64,000 nucleotides of DNA from a virus. Location of the stretch: positions 19,409 to 83,408 of IMG/VR virus record IMGVR_UViG_3300020183_004379, one strand, 5' to 3'. Shown piece by piece: positions 41,941 through 51,251 of this stretch. The position numbers and the translations under genes were made by a program. The notes under the pieces were generated by a model. It saw only the letters and a list, made by a program, of their open reading frames with translations. It was not told the DNA's origin and made no database searches. The first letter of the stretch is position 1; each line of letters begins with the position of its first letter.

Positions 41941-42653
41941 TATTGTATTCCTTTTGTTGCTATGCGCTTAAGATTGCTGGTCATAGTTTGAGCAGCTTGA
42001 TTGTTTTTCAAAATTGGTTCTATGGCATTAACCACATGTGCCAATTGTTCTGCATCAGCAGCAGTGGTATGCTGGGGATCTTTTTCTATAGCATCAACAG
42101 TTTTTTGTATGTTCAATGAAGGGTCAAGTTTTTTTAGACCTGTAATATTCTTGGTGAGATCTGCGGTTTGTTTAAGTTTTAATGCTGCCTGTTGGCTGTC
42201 TATTTGTTGTCCAGGTTGACCAGTTTGACCAGTTTGACCAGTTTGACCAGGTTGGTCAGGTTGACCAGGTTGAACGGGTTGATCATTGGCTTTGCTGGCC
42301 AAACTAGATTTTTGATCGCCTTGTGCTTGTAAAGCAGGATTAGTGTTGGCTGTGCCCACACCCGGTGGATTGATCTGTGCCACAGGACTGTTAGGTTGAT
42401 CTGGGTTGGATTTATTCTGCGCAAGATTACCAACTTCAAACATTTTATATTCCAACATGAGACTTTCTACTAGATCTTGATCATAGTATTCTTCTTTGCT
42501 TTCATTGGCCCCAACCAGGCGTCCTGCAAAAGGATGTTTTTTACTGATGCCCCTGGTGGCCTTCTCATGACCGCGTACTTGGTCTCCAGCCTTTTGTTTT
42601 GGCTCTCCAGCAAATTTATCAATGCTCTCTAAGAGCTTGCGCATATCGCTCAT
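41940..42653 (-). CDS. Low-complexity PGQ/TGQ-repeat protein
   Basis: 237 residues. Residues 1-80 are helical and acidic; the middle is a disordered region with repeated PGQ and TGQ units encoded by a 9-base tandem repeat; the end is helical (LKLKQTADLTKNITGLKKLD). No enzyme motif. The repeats resemble collagen-like linkers of structural proteins. Confidence 0.7.
   Translation of the reverse strand: MSDMRKLLESIDKFAGEPKQKAGDQVRGHEKATRGISKKHPFAGRLVGANESKEEYYDQDLVESLMLEYKMFEVGNLAQNKSNPDQPNSPVAQINPPGVGTANTNPALQAQGDQKSSLASKANDQPVQPGQPDQPGQTGQTGQTGQPGQQIDSQQAALKLKQTADLTKNITGLKKLDPSLNIQKTVDAIEKDPQHTTAADAEQLAHVVNAIEPILKNNQAAQTMTSNLKRIATKGIQ
42211..42281 (-). repeat. 9-bp tandem repeat inside the PGQ-repeat gene
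   Basis: Plus-strand units of the form ACCAGTTTG / ACCAGGTTG repeat about seven times, each coding for three residues (PGQ or TGQ). Copy number would change the linker length without breaking the frame. Confidence 0.7.
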
Positions 42654-42829
42654 TTTTTCTTCCTTGGTTTTTTGACCGGCTGCTGAAAAGGGTTATCTCT
42701 CTGTTGATAATCTCCGCCAAACAAAGTGCCTGCACCTGGCTTTATAAAACTGGCCATGCCACCAGCACTAGAACTTCCGCTGCTGGCAAATTCTTGCAAA
42801 TGTTTTGAAACTATTTCTTTTATTTTCAT
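42650..42829 (-). CDS. 59-residue Ser/Gly- and Lys-rich protein (small gene)
   Basis: MKIKEIVSKHLQEFASSGSS starts a 59-residue frame; the rest is Gly/Pro-rich and ends in KKPRKKK. The stop overlaps the next ATG as ATGA. A GTAAATA box precedes the ATG by 5 bases. The N-terminal helix plus basic tail suggests a short internal virion or DNA-binding peptide, unproven. Confidence 0.7.
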   Translation of the reverse strand: MKIKEIVSKHLQEFASSGSSSAGGMASFIKPGAGTLFGGDYQQRDNPFQQPVKKPRKKK

Positions 42830-42837
42830 TATAGTAT

Positions 42838-43164
42838 TTACTCAAGTAAAAACTGTGCCTGAGGTATGCTCACAGTGTTAAGTTTAATATTTTTTAATGA
42901 CACATTCAGCCAACCACTTGGGTCCTGGATTGTCAATTTATAATTGCCGTGGTCAAGACTCAGGTAGTGTGTTTCGTGTATATAAAATGGATTGAAAATA
43001 TCAAACATTCTATCACTTAATAGTTCATTGCTAGGCTCTAGGTAGATCCGATAAGGCACCTGTTTTCCAAGCGCACGCAGCCCTCTACCCATTGGATCTT
43101 TGAGCATTTTTTCTGTGTTCAAAGTCCAATGAACTTCGTACTCTAGTTTTACAGGTTGTTTCAT
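42838..43164 (-). CDS. Hypothetical beta-rich protein
   Basis: 108 residues with aromatic strands (YEVHWTLNTEKM, YYIHE-like FYIHETHYLSLDHGNYK) and no known motif. ATGA overlap with the large gene upstream. Possibly a tail or capsid accessory protein from position alone. Confidence 0.66.
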   Translation of the reverse strand: MKQPVKLEYEVHWTLNTEKMLKDPMGRGLRALGKQVPYRIYLEPSNELLSDRMFDIFNPFYIHETHYLSLDHGNYKLTIQDPSGWLNVSLKNIKLNTVSIPQAQFLLE

Positions 43165-45071
43165 TTCTTAAATGCTCTAGATCTAATTCCGCCTTGTCTG
43201 CGAATGCGTTCTAACTCTTGGTGCGCCAGTTCTATTTCTTGTGCAATAGGATCAAGGTTCAAGTTTTTTAATTTCTTGTACACATGCTCCCACATGGCAG
43301 CATTGTCAAGATGTTCACCGTTCCGCTCTAGCTCGGCGGCAAATTCTTTTACTCTGCGAATCATACTCTGTTTCCAGCCGCGTAAGGTCATGCGACCCAT
43401 GCCCACATCAGGTGCAAATTCGCTGTTGTAGGGATCTGCCTTGTCATATTGATACAGGCTTTCTTCAACATCGTCTTCTGGCAGTTGATGTGTCTTTTTC
43501 AAGGTTTTGAACCTGTTTTTTTTGTAGTCCAAGCCTAGATGTTTGGAGTGGTCGTCTGCTTCCTGCACAGCCACACACGCAACAGGCACACTGATTTTGT
43601 CTTGATTGTGTATGTCAACAACCACAAATTTGCCTGCATAACCAAATGATTCAACGATTCCTGACAAGTTGGTCATAGGTCCTGCTGTGACCGTTACTAT
43701 GTCTCCGATAGCAATCTGAGACTCTGTGGCCAGCATGCGCTTGATATTTCCTATTCTTGCAGCAATATCTCTGTGCTTGGTCCAAACTCTGTGATCATCA
43801 CTGTACTCATAGTCTCTGTCAAACACACGTTCTAGATCTGCCAGTTGTTGTTCTAACTCTTGACGTTTTTCTGGAGACAAAGGCTCAGGTTTGGTCACAG
43901 GCATTTCTCTGCGCAGTGGCTCTTCATTGGTTTTTTCTTTAGAATTTTTTGGATAGCCATGTCGAATTTCTAATGCATATCCTGATAATCCTTGTTTGTT
44001 TAATACATTAGTGATAAATTTTTCTGCTTCTCGAGCATTGCTAAATTTATCACCAAGATTATATTGTCTTACTTCGCCGTCTATTATCACAGTAGCGATT
44101 GTAATTGGTTTAACAGGTTCAGAAGCCTGTGCAGGTGCTCCTAATAAATTAGCAGCGGCTAGTGCAGCTCCGGCTGCTTTACTTTTCCATCCTTCTTCAA
44201 CATCGTCTTCTGGCAGTTGATGTGTCTTTTTCATGGCTTTGAACCTGTTCTTCTTGTAGTGTAGGTGCAGATTTTCATAACTATCCTCATCAAACTCGTC
44301 TTCTGCCAATTGTGCATCGTTGTTGGGCACAGCATCCTGTTTGGGAGTTTTAGATTTCTTGGTCTGGTTGGTAGATACTTTTACAAGATCTTTTTTTGCA
44401 TTTTTCATTTTAGCCGCAGGAGGCTCAACAGGTTCCGGAGTGCCATGCGGAATTTTGTCAAGTATATGCCCTAGCTCTGGGTCAGTGCGCCCGTACAGTT
44501 GTTGTAAAAATTCTTTGCGTTGTTCTGGATTGTCACGCACTTGATTCCATAATTCTCGAGTTTGAGTTCCGTGACTGGCGTCGTAACTCTGGCCACCTAT
44601 GTTAATGCTCTGCGGATATTCAGGTGCAATGATCACATACCCGTGCTCATCGGCAGTTTTGAAATCTTTGCTGTCATTTGGTACTGGTTGGAAAAACCCC
44701 GGGCTACCATCTTTTTTTACACGCCCTGGCTGAAGTCTTTTTTCGTCTGGTTGTCCTATTGCAGTAATGAAAATTATTTGATCTTTGATTGATTCAAATT
44801 GCGCAGGCAAATCATATACTTTGCTGCTTTCAATCACTTGATTGTCAGGAACCCCCATGGCATGCATGAAGCGTATTTTATCACCAAAGTTGAATGGACT
44901 TTTTACACCGTCGGTGTTATTACTAGTGATAATAAAAACATTGTCGCTACCAAATTTGCGTTGCAAACTAGCAAAAACTTCACGGTGCCCTTTGTGGAAA
45001 GGTTGAAAACGCCCAGGATATGTTACAATAATCCTTTTGGCTTTATTTTCAAACAAGTGCGCAATAAACAT
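43161..45071 (-). CDS. Nucleotidyltransferase-domain fusion with internal repeats
   Basis: 636 residues. The N-terminus carries TYPGRFQPFHKGHREVF, an HxGH-type nucleotidylyltransferase motif near residue 20, followed by a domain to about residue 210. Two copies of a segment with LHYKKNRFKAMKKTHQLPEDD lie near residues 272 and 516. Between them are a small SH3-like piece (GDIVTVTAGPMTNLSGIVES) and a linker. The C-terminus is helical and basic. A modular virion or modification protein is likely; activity unknown. GGAG lies before the ATG. Confidence 0.68.
   Translation of the reverse strand: MFIAHLFENKAKRIIVTYPGRFQPFHKGHREVFASLQRKFGSDNVFIITSNNTDGVKSPFNFGDKIRFMHAMGVPDNQVIESSKVYDLPAQFESIKDQIIFITAIGQPDEKRLQPGRVKKDGSPGFFQPVPNDSKDFKTADEHGYVIIAPEYPQSINIGGQSYDASHGTQTRELWNQVRDNPEQRKEFLQQLYGRTDPELGHILDKIPHGTPEPVEPPAAKMKNAKKDLVKVSTNQTKKSKTPKQDAVPNNDAQLAEDEFDEDSYENLHLHYKKNRFKAMKKTHQLPEDDVEEGWKSKAAGAALAAANLLGAPAQASEPVKPITIATVIIDGEVRQYNLGDKFSNAREAEKFITNVLNKQGLSGYALEIRHGYPKNSKEKTNEEPLRREMPVTKPEPLSPEKRQELEQQLADLERVFDRDYEYSDDHRVWTKHRDIAARIGNIKRMLATESQIAIGDIVTVTAGPMTNLSGIVESFGYAGKFVVVDIHNQDKISVPVACVAVQEADDHSKHLGLDYKKNRFKTLKKTHQLPEDDVEESLYQYDKADPYNSEFAPDVGMGRMTLRGWKQSMIRRVKEFAAELERNGEHLDNAAMWEHVYKKLKNLNLDPIAQEIELAHQELERIRRQGGIRSRAFKK
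43461..43529 (-). repeat. Direct repeat copy A in the nucleotidyltransferase fusion gene
   Basis: About 70 bases, the first 40 identical to 44193-44232 on the plus strand; encodes the YKKNRFKTLKKTHQLPEDD segment. Confidence 0.85.
44193..44261 (-). repeat. Direct repeat copy B in the nucleotidyltransferase fusion gene
   Basis: Second copy of the 43461-43529 repeat; encodes YKKNRFKAMKKTHQLPEDD. High nucleotide identity points to recent duplication or gene conversion. Confidence 0.85.
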
Positions 45072-45094
45072 AGTAATCTTTACTCCAGATCACT

Positions 45095-45102
45095 TATTTA
45101 TG
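45095..45102 (-). promoter_or_regulatory. T4-type late promoter-like box
   Basis: CATAAATA on the minus strand, one mismatch from TATAAATA, followed by a leader with GGAG before the ATG at 45071. Confidence 0.55.
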
Positions 45103-45112
45103 CTGGTTTAGA

Positions 45113-45637
45113 CTACAGGCGTTCCAGTAACCAAATGTAAAAAGGTGTGCTAAAACGCAGCTTGTACACGCCGTTGAACCCAAGATTTACACAGCGTTCT
45201 AACATCTGTAGTTCTGTTCCGTTGATTTGTGCAGGAGAATCAAGCTCGTATATTGACTCTTCGTATATCAAGTTTTCAAGATTCATGCTGTCAATTTTGA
45301 CTTGTTCAATGTTTAGTAACACATCTCTTGTGTAAGCACCGTCGTCATTGAATCCGCAGGTGTCAGTTGGCAGTTTATTTTTGAGCCGTATGCCCAGCAC
45401 ATGCTGCCCCGGTCCTAGATCTATGCTGAATTTTTCAGTGTGTAAAGTTTGCAGCACCTGAGTAGCTGTCATGAAATCCTGTCCAGGGATTCCTTTCTTA
45501 CTAGGAGGTGCTGCAATAACACTGTCAACAACGATTTGATCATTGACCAGTATTTCAAACGCTGGATTGCGATTACCCCAGTAGGTGCCACTTAGGGTAA
45601 TCTCAAAGTCTAATTTTTGAATACTATCGTTGCTCAC
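45113..45637 (-). CDS. Beta-sandwich protein, possible carbohydrate-binding module
   Basis: 174 residues if it starts at GTG 45637, which overlaps the upstream stop by 14 bases; an ATG at 45661 is an alternative. GTYWGNRNPAFEILVNDQIVV and a following LGPGQHVLGIRLKN look like a Ca-dependent carbohydrate-binding sandwich of the type found in some marine phages. No catalytic motif. It could help the virion bind host glycans. Confidence 0.58.
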   Translation of the reverse strand: MSNDSIQKLDFEITLSGTYWGNRNPAFEILVNDQIVVDSVIAAPPSKKGIPGQDFMTATQVLQTLHTEKFSIDLGPGQHVLGIRLKNKLPTDTCGFNDDGAYTRDVLLNIEQVKIDSMNLENLIYEESIYELDSPAQINGTELQMLERCVNLGFNGVYKLRFSTPFYIWLLERL

Positions 45638-46562
45638 TTGGTGTAGGATTGGTCTGAGCATGGGCCTGTTGGGCCATGGTAGTAATATCCAGTTTTGCAA
45701 TATCACCCTGGAATTCATAATGTCCAATGTGATTCAACAGAGTTTTACTATGCGCCCAGATCTCGCCACCTAATGTTTGCCAGCGACGGCAGAAAGTCCA
45801 GTCTTCGCTCAAGTAATGACCGCGATGATCAATTTCAGTATCAAAAATAGCATACATCATGGGTTCGTATTGTTTGCCTAGACCAATGTCGTCTACATAC
45901 TTGGTCTCTGGATGAGCCTTGATCAACTTTTCGTATACCTGGCGCTTGAACAACAGGAAGCCTGTGCCCATGGTATCCACTGTGTAAATATCACCTTGTA
46001 CAGTAACCTGTGGCTTTAGGTTAATAACATAGTTGATAGGCAGACTTTTCTTTGGATACAATCCGCCGATCACTTCTTTATCATAAGCCATCATTTGCAA
46101 AATGCTTTCAGGTTGAAAACGAATGTCTGCATCAATAAACATAAAATGTGTGGCACTTTGATTAGTCATCATCTTGGCCATCAAATTGTTACGACCACGA
46201 GGAATCAGACTTTCATTTACCATGGTGTCTAGGCTCCAGTTCAGACCCACTTGCTGTGCTATCAGCACAAAGCGCAAGAAACTGGTCATTGTGGGTTCAC
46301 TGACCATGCCACCATAGCAGGGAATACCAATATGTAAATGGCATTTCGAAAAATCATACGGTGTGCCTTGTTGTTGCGCAGTGGTTTGCTGTTGCTGAAC
46401 TTTGGCAATCTCGTCCAGCACACGGCGTTGTTCAGCAGCACCAGGCGCGCCAGTCATTGGTTGACCGGGTGGGGTGCCGCCGCCAGGCGCAGCAGGTTGG
46501 GCTGTTGTAGGTCCAGGGATAACTATTTTTTTTCCCTTGCGGGGTGCGTTTTGATCTGACAT
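45624..46562 (-). CDS. Glycosyltransferase, GT-A-like
   Basis: 312 residues. After a disordered Pro/Gln-rich N-terminus (residues 1-65), CHLHIGIPCYGGMVSEPTMT, NLMAKMMTNQSATHFMFIDA with a DAD metal-binding motif, and YLSEDWTFCRRWQTLGG form a GT-A-like fold. It likely transfers a sugar to a phage or host target. Late-promoter-like box upstream and AGAGGACC before the ATG. Confidence 0.76.
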   Translation of the reverse strand: MSDQNAPRKGKKIVIPGPTTAQPAAPGGGTPPGQPMTGAPGAAEQRRVLDEIAKVQQQQTTAQQQGTPYDFSKCHLHIGIPCYGGMVSEPTMTSFLRFVLIAQQVGLNWSLDTMVNESLIPRGRNNLMAKMMTNQSATHFMFIDADIRFQPESILQMMAYDKEVIGGLYPKKSLPINYVINLKPQVTVQGDIYTVDTMGTGFLLFKRQVYEKLIKAHPETKYVDDIGLGKQYEPMMYAIFDTEIDHRGHYLSEDWTFCRRWQTLGGEIWAHSKTLLNHIGHYEFQGDIAKLDITTMAQQAHAQTNPTPSEQR

Positions 46563-46588
46563 TTAGGTCCTCTTTGAAAAACAGTTCT

Positions 46589-46596
46589 GTATTTAC
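46589..46596 (-). promoter_or_regulatory. Weak T4-type late promoter-like box
   Basis: GTAAATAC on the minus strand, about 26 bases before the ATG at 46562. Two mismatches to the consensus when aligned as AGTAAATA. Confidence 0.35.
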
Positions 46597-46617
46597 TTTG
46601 GCATGGCAGATGCCGTT

Positions 46618-46785
46618 TTATTTTGCTTCTTCGACTTCAACAATTACACCTTCGCCTACTAGTTCTTGTGTTACTTGTTCTAACGCGATAGCTGTATCAG
46701 CAGTGATCAATTGGGGCGTACTGCTATTGTCCTTAACCAATTTACTTACTTTAATGATTAATACTTCTTCATGAATTGTGGCCAT
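46618..46785 (-). CDS. 55-residue acidic protein (small gene)
   Basis: MATIHEEVLIIKVSKLVKDN begins a 55-residue frame that ends VGEGVIVEVEEAK. GGAG lies 6 bases before the ATG and an AATAAATA box lies upstream, so it is probably a late-expressed gene. No function recognised. Confidence 0.78.
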   Translation of the reverse strand: MATIHEEVLIIKVSKLVKDNSSTPQLITADTAIALEQVTQELVGEGVIVEVEEAK

Positions 46786-46809
46786 TTTGAGCTCCTGACA
46801 TAATATATG

Positions 46810-46817
46810 TATTTATT
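46810..46817 (-). promoter_or_regulatory. T4-type late promoter-like box
   Basis: AATAAATA on the minus strand followed by C, 25 bases upstream of the ATG at 46785, with GGAG between. Confidence 0.55.
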
Positions 46818-47538
46818 GTGTTTTAGAGCTTATTCTAAATTCTTCTAGTCGACCAACCATATTGGCATCTATCATGCTAAACATAGTGGTTATTTGTTTA
46901 TCTTTGACATAAATGTAACCTCCCCAAATCCAGCCACCTCTTTCCAATTGTTCCCAAAGACTTCGAGGAACCTTAACTTCGTCGCCTAGTTGTAACAGAT
47001 AATTTTTTAAGTTTGTTTTTGAATCTATATTATATCGCCCGTCACGGATAATAAGTCTATAGGGCCAATCAATCTTTTTCTTTTTAAGCACAAATCCTTG
47101 TTTCAATAGGTCTGCGTTCTGTTGGTTTTCTGGACACATTACACTTACAAAGTGACTGTTGTCAGTGTGTCTCAGCTTCAGAGAAAGATCTTTTAATGTT
47201 GTAACGTCACTGCTGTAGAATTGAATATGAGGATCTTCAATTCTAACTTTTAAGTTTCCGAGGCGGCTGGTATCTTCTGCGTAGACTATATTCTTAATAA
47301 GTTTCAACAGGTGAACATCCTCATCAGTCAACTGTCTTGTTTGCCGCCAACTGCCTCCGTAACTGTAGGCTCGTTGATTGTAATGGGTGATTTCATAATC
47401 CAATTTTGCTGGGTCACGCAATAATCTACTGCCAAAGCTCAACATGCTCAAACGGTACATGTACTGACCGTGAAGCAGTTTCTTGGTAACCAAAATTTGG
47501 ATACTAGGATTTAATGCCGTCCAGAACGATGTATCCAT
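46813..47538 (-). CDS. Hypothetical phage protein
   Basis: 241 residues, soluble, beta/alpha, with a Trp/Gly-rich WIWGGYIYVKDKQ near the end. No family recognised. It overlaps the ClpA gene by 35 bases. Its 3' end overlaps the promoter of the next small gene. Confidence 0.68.
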   Translation of the reverse strand: MDTSFWTALNPSIQILVTKKLLHGQYMYRLSMLSFGSRLLRDPAKLDYEITHYNQRAYSYGGSWRQTRQLTDEDVHLLKLIKNIVYAEDTSRLGNLKVRIEDPHIQFYSSDVTTLKDLSLKLRHTDNSHFVSVMCPENQQNADLLKQGFVLKKKKIDWPYRLIIRDGRYNIDSKTNLKNYLLQLGDEVKVPRSLWEQLERGGWIWGGYIYVKDKQITTMFSMIDANMVGRLEEFRISSKTQ

Positions 47539-49804
47539 TGCTGTCTATTGAAGGAATTACTGCCAAATTGGTTGTGGTGATATCAAATTCTAACTTGTCG
47601 TTACGATAGTCTACTGAAACTGTGTTGTTTGCCCCTAAACGATCAAAAAGAATTTTACGGCTCAGCGGAACTTTTACTAGATCATTAATTTTACGACTCA
47701 ACGGACGAGCACCCATCTTAGGATCAAACCCTTGGTCGATAATATGTTCAACCGCCGACTCTGATAATTTTACCCTAATGCCCTTGTCAATCAGCAACTC
47801 GTTCATTTCATTAATGAACTTGTTCACAATAAGGCGCATACTGCTCTTTTCTAATTTGTTAAACTTGCATATTGCGTCTAGTCTATTTCTAAACTCTGGT
47901 CTAAAATAATTTTTTACTGCCTTATCATCTTCGTCAGTTTTTTGTAAATCTCTGCCAAAGCCAATATTGTTTCTTTCGCTGTCTGCTGCACCAAGATTAC
48001 TGGTCATTATCACAATACAGTTACGGCAATCTGCTTTCTTGCCATTGCTGCTAGTAACAATGCCTTCATCCATGACAGTGAGCATGATGTTGCTAACATC
48101 AGGGTGAGCCTTTTCAATTTCGTCAAAAAGAATAATAGCATTAGGATTCTTTTCAATGTCACTAATCAACAAGCCGCCGCCCAGGTTACTGTCATCGTAT
48201 CCAACATAACCAGGTGGTGCGCCAATTAGCTTGGCTACACTGTGCTTTTCTTGATACTCACTCATGTCATAGCGTAACAATTTCATGCCTAAGAACTCAG
48301 CTAGCAATTTGGCAAGTTCAGTCTTACCAGTACCAGTAGGACCAGTAAACAAGAATGTACCAACTGGTTTATTCAATGGCTTTAACCCTGCTCGACTTAC
48401 ATAAATCTTTTCAAGCACCATTTCAACTGCATTATCTTGCCCATACAGTCTGCTCTTTACTTTTGATTCAAGATTTTGAATGTTGCTACTGTCGCTTTCA
48501 GCATCGCTGGTAAGTTGCTCAACTGGAATTTTTGTAAACTTGCTCAAACATTCAATGATGTTTTTTCGATCTACTGTCCAATTTGTTTGATAAATCTTGG
48601 CTTTGGCACAAGCAGTATCAATTAAATCAATTGCCTTGTCAGGCAATTTTTTATCGCTTTGATAACGCACACTCAGATCCACAGCACTTTCAATTGCATC
48701 GTCTGAAATATTGCCGCCGTGAAATTCTTCAAAGTGACCACGCAACCCGCGCAAGATATCTTTGGCCACAGCAGAAGTAGGCTCGTCAACAGTGAGTCTA
48801 TAGAATCGACGCATGAGCGCACGATCTTTTTCAAATGACTGCGTATATTCTTCCCATGTTGTTGACGCAATAACTTTAATGCGCCCTTTGGTCAGAGCTG
48901 GTTTAATCATGTTAGCAAAGTCAACGTTGCTACCTGATCCGGATCCTGCACCACGCATCTGGTGGGCTTCATCAATGAACAAAATTGTTTTGCCACGAAT
49001 ATTCAAAGCCTTGATAACATCTTTGAGTTTTTCTTCAAATTCTCCGCGATACTTACTGCCTGCGAGTAAACTACCAATATCAAGATTGTAAACTGTGTAG
49101 TCTTTTAGATAGTCAGGAACATCGCCCTCAATAATGCGTCGAGCTAGCCCTTCAGCGATAGCGGTCTTGCCAACACCTGCGTCGCCTACCATGAGAATGT
49201 TGCTTTTATTTCGCTTGGCAAGTACATGTGCTATTTCATCAAGCTCATGTTCGCGACCGATTACAGGGTCAATCTTGCCCTTGTCGGCTAACTCGTTGAG
49301 ATCGTCACAGTATTCTTTGAGCACTTCAATTGCTCGCTGCTTTGAGGCATTTTTTCTACTGTTGCCTTCTTTGTAGTTTTCGTTATAGAATTCAATTATC
49401 TTGGCCCGGTCGATGCCGTGTTTAATAATGAAATAAGCAGCATGACTGTTTTGTTCGCCTGTGATACTTAAAAATAAATCCATTACCTGCATGTGGTTAC
49501 GACCACTGAACAGCACCTGTGTGAGACTACGATTGAACACACGCTCTAATGCATGAGTTTTCTTTGGCTGCAGGTCCTCATCGTCGGTTAGATTACCATT
49601 GTCAAATCTACTGTTGAAACTGTCAATATCGCTTAGGATTGCATCAACATCTGTACCAAAGTTTTTAAGAAGGTCACCAAATGGACGATAATTGAGTATA
49701 GCGTACAATAGGTGTTCTAAAGTCACATATTCGTGTTTGTACCTTTTGGCATTATCGCCAGCAGCAGAAATAATTAGTTCAATTTCAGGATTAGCCTGTA
49801 TCAT
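47504..49804 (-). CDS. clpA: ClpA-like AAA+ unfoldase (ATP-dependent Clp subunit)
   Basis: 766 residues, near E. coli ClpA (758). An N-domain (residues 1-140), a first AAA+ module with [14 protein letters not shown] and a second with [15 protein letters not shown] and the GYVGYDD pore-loop segment. [10 protein letters not shown] near residue 620 contains the IGF/IGL tripeptide that docks ClpA onto ClpP, so it could recruit the host protease. No ClpP is in the window. It is directly followed by dnaJ upstream. TATAAATA late promoter precedes it. Confidence 0.93.
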   Translation of the reverse strand: MIQANPEIELIISAAGDNAKRYKHEYVTLEHLLYAILNYRPFGDLLKNFGTDVDAILSDIDSFNSRFDNGNLTDDEDLQPKKTHALERVFNRSLTQVLFSGRNHMQVMDLFLSITGEQNSHAAYFIIKHGIDRAKIIEFYNENYKEGNSRKNASKQRAIEVLKEYCDDLNELADKGKIDPVIGREHELDEIAHVLAKRNKSNILMVGDAGVGKTAIAEGLARRIIEGDVPDYLKDYTVYNLDIGSLLAGSKYRGEFEEKLKDVIKALNIRGKTILFIDEAHQMRGAGSGSGSNVDFANMIKPALTKGRIKVIASTTWEEYTQSFEKDRALMRRFYRLTVDEPTSAVAKDILRGLRGHFEEFHGGNISDDAIESAVDLSVRYQSDKKLPDKAIDLIDTACAKAKIYQTNWTVDRKNIIECLSKFTKIPVEQLTSDAESDSSNIQNLESKVKSRLYGQDNAVEMVLEKIYVSRAGLKPLNKPVGTFLFTGPTGTGKTELAKLLAEFLGMKLLRYDMSEYQEKHSVAKLIGAPPGYVGYDDSNLGGGLLISDIEKNPNAIILFDEIEKAHPDVSNIMLTVMDEGIVTSSNGKKADCRNCIVIMTSNLGAADSERNNIGFGRDLQKTDEDDKAVKNYFRPEFRNRLDAICKFNKLEKSSMRLIVNKFINEMNELLIDKGIRVKLSESAVEHIIDQGFDPKMGARPLSRKINDLVKVPLSRKILFDRLGANNTVSVDYRNDKLEFDITTTNLAVIPSIDSNGYIVLDGIKS

Positions 49805-49824
49805 GCTTTGCCTTTAGATACAAA

Positions 49825-49832
49825 TATTTATA
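49825..49832 (-). promoter_or_regulatory. T4-type late promoter, perfect TATAAATA
   Basis: Minus strand TATAAATA, 20 bases before the clpA ATG at 49804, with an AAAGG-type site between. Matches the T4 late consensus exactly. It lies over the last residues of dnaJ. Confidence 0.75.
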
Positions 49833-50661
49833 GAACTTGCTTTAATTGTTCAATTAGGTTAGCTGCCTGCGGATTGTTAACAATTGGCACAGTAAGCGAA
49901 ACCTCTACTATTAGATTACCACGACGCATGGTATTGATGTCATATAAACCTTGATTGGGTAGTCTCAGTCTTGCTCCAGGCTTGGTCCCAGCTGGTATAG
50001 AAAGCCTAAACACTTTGTTTTCAATGTTAGGCACATCCATGTCTGTACCGGTCATTGCATCCAAACAGTTTACATTGACTTTGTATATCAGGTCAATACC
50101 TTCTAGCTTAAATCTAGGGTCCTCTCTAACCAAAAAATTTATATATAAATCACCTCTTGGTATAGTGGCAAACATATTGTCACCTAAACCAGCATAACGC
50201 ATTTGGTGACCTGATGCTATACCACGAGGTATCTTTACTTCAACCGTTTGTCTTTCGCCGGTGGTGGTTTGCACACTGATAGTTTTGGTTTGATCATTGA
50301 GAGTGCTTTCTAGCTCTAGTTCAATTTGAATTCTAAGATCTTTATTTTTCCGATGCTGTTGCCGCATGTGGGCAAATGGGTCTGGGCCACCGCCGCCAAA
50401 ACCAAAAGAAGCAAAAATTTCATCAAGAGGATTGCCTTGACCAAAATGGAAATGAAAACCTTGATGTTGCGGTTGCGGATGATCGTACTCGTGGCGTTTT
50501 TGTGGATCGCCTAGGGTAGCATAGGCTTCTTGGATTTTTTGAAATTGGTTTTGATCGCCGCCGCGATCCGGATGATGCTCCATCGCCAGTTTGCGATAAG
50601 CTCTTTTGATATCTTCTTCGGATGCTCTCTTGGGAACACCTAGTACTGAGTAGTAGTCCAT
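49828..50661 (-). CDS. dnaJ: DnaJ-like co-chaperone without zinc fingers
   Basis: 277 residues. The J-domain with HPD ([11 protein letters not shown] near residue 30) leads to a Gly/Phe-rich segment ([15 protein letters not shown]) and then two C-terminal substrate domains; the cysteine-rich zinc-finger region is absent, as in CbpA-type proteins. The HPD motif stimulates DnaK ATPase, and this phage encodes DnaK. The ATG at 50661, not 50667, is chosen because it is spaced 6 bases from the -10 box. Confidence 0.9.
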   Translation of the reverse strand: MDYYSVLGVPKRASEEDIKRAYRKLAMEHHPDRGGDQNQFQKIQEAYATLGDPQKRHEYDHPQPQHQGFHFHFGQGNPLDEIFASFGFGGGGPDPFAHMRQQHRKNKDLRIQIELELESTLNDQTKTISVQTTTGERQTVEVKIPRGIASGHQMRYAGLGDNMFATIPRGDLYINFLVREDPRFKLEGIDLIYKVNVNCLDAMTGTDMDVPNIENKVFRLSIPAGTKPGARLRLPNQGLYDINTMRRGNLIVEVSLTVPIVNNPQAANLIEQLKQVL

Positions 50662-50667
50662 GCGCAT

Positions 50668-50697
50668 ATTTTACATGTTAATATAACCATGTGTCAA
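50668..50697 (-). promoter_or_regulatory. Sigma70-like promoter for dnaJ, predicted leaderless
   Basis: Minus strand: TTGACA (50697-50692), 18-base spacer, TAAAAT (50673-50668). ATGCGC then separates it from the ATG at 50661. Confidence 0.68.
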
Positions 50698-50726
50698 GTG
50701 GAAATCCCTCGTAAGGCGATTTCCAC
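50698..50726. terminator. Perfect inverted repeat abutting the dnaJ promoter
   Basis: GTGGAAATC and GATTTCCAC pair over 9 bases with an 11-base loop. It lies directly upstream of the dnaJ -35 hexamer, after the holin gene stop. No U-tract follows on the minus strand, so a terminator, an operator or a bidirectional hairpin are all possible. Confidence 0.5.
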
Positions 50727-50755
50727 TGACTGTTTATGCAATTACTTATAGGCTT

Positions 50756-51238
50756 TTAGGCCGAACCTGATACTTTTTCTTTGGTACGCCCATAAGCCGC
50801 AATACCAAGAACAGCACCCATGGCTATGTGGTATAAGCCTGCACCTTGCAAGGTGAGTGGTTGCCATTGGCTAGTAACTTGACCGCCTTGCAGTGTTTGC
50901 AAAATACTCCAGAGAATTGGGAATATCACAAAGTCAAATGTACAAGTGGTCATGTACAACCAACCCATGGCAGGACGCCATTTGTTGTTGATCCAGTCTG
51001 TGTTTGTGTTTGCCACTGTGCTTTCTGCTCCACCTGCTACTGCGGCAGCGGCACCTGCTGTACGATCAGGTGCATAACCTTGTGATGTGGCTTGAGTTGC
51101 TGGTGCAGCCTGAGCACTTGCTCCAAACCCGGGTGTTACTGCACCAAATCCTGCACTGGGTAACCCAGCTGGAATTCTGCTGTCGGCGTCGCCTGTGTCG
51201 CCTAGATCGCCAATTGGCGTTTTTCCAAATGCTGCCAT
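50756..51238 (-). CDS. Holin-like membrane protein
   Basis: 160 residues. A disordered Ala/Gly/Thr-rich N-terminal 85 residues precede WRPAMGWLYMTTCTFDFVIF and LQGAGLYHIAMGAVLGIAAY, hydrophobic segments typical of the three-helix phage holin family (PF11351-like). A holin forms lesions in the inner membrane to release the endolysin. Lysis genes lie 1-3 kb to the right. Confidence 0.78.
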   Translation of the reverse strand: MAAFGKTPIGDLGDTGDADSRIPAGLPSAGFGAVTPGFGASAQAAPATQATSQGYAPDRTAGAAAAVAGGAESTVANTNTDWINNKWRPAMGWLYMTTCTFDFVIFPILWSILQTLQGGQVTSQWQPLTLQGAGLYHIAMGAVLGIAAYGRTKEKVSGSA

Positions 51239-51251
51239 TTTGATTGCTCCT

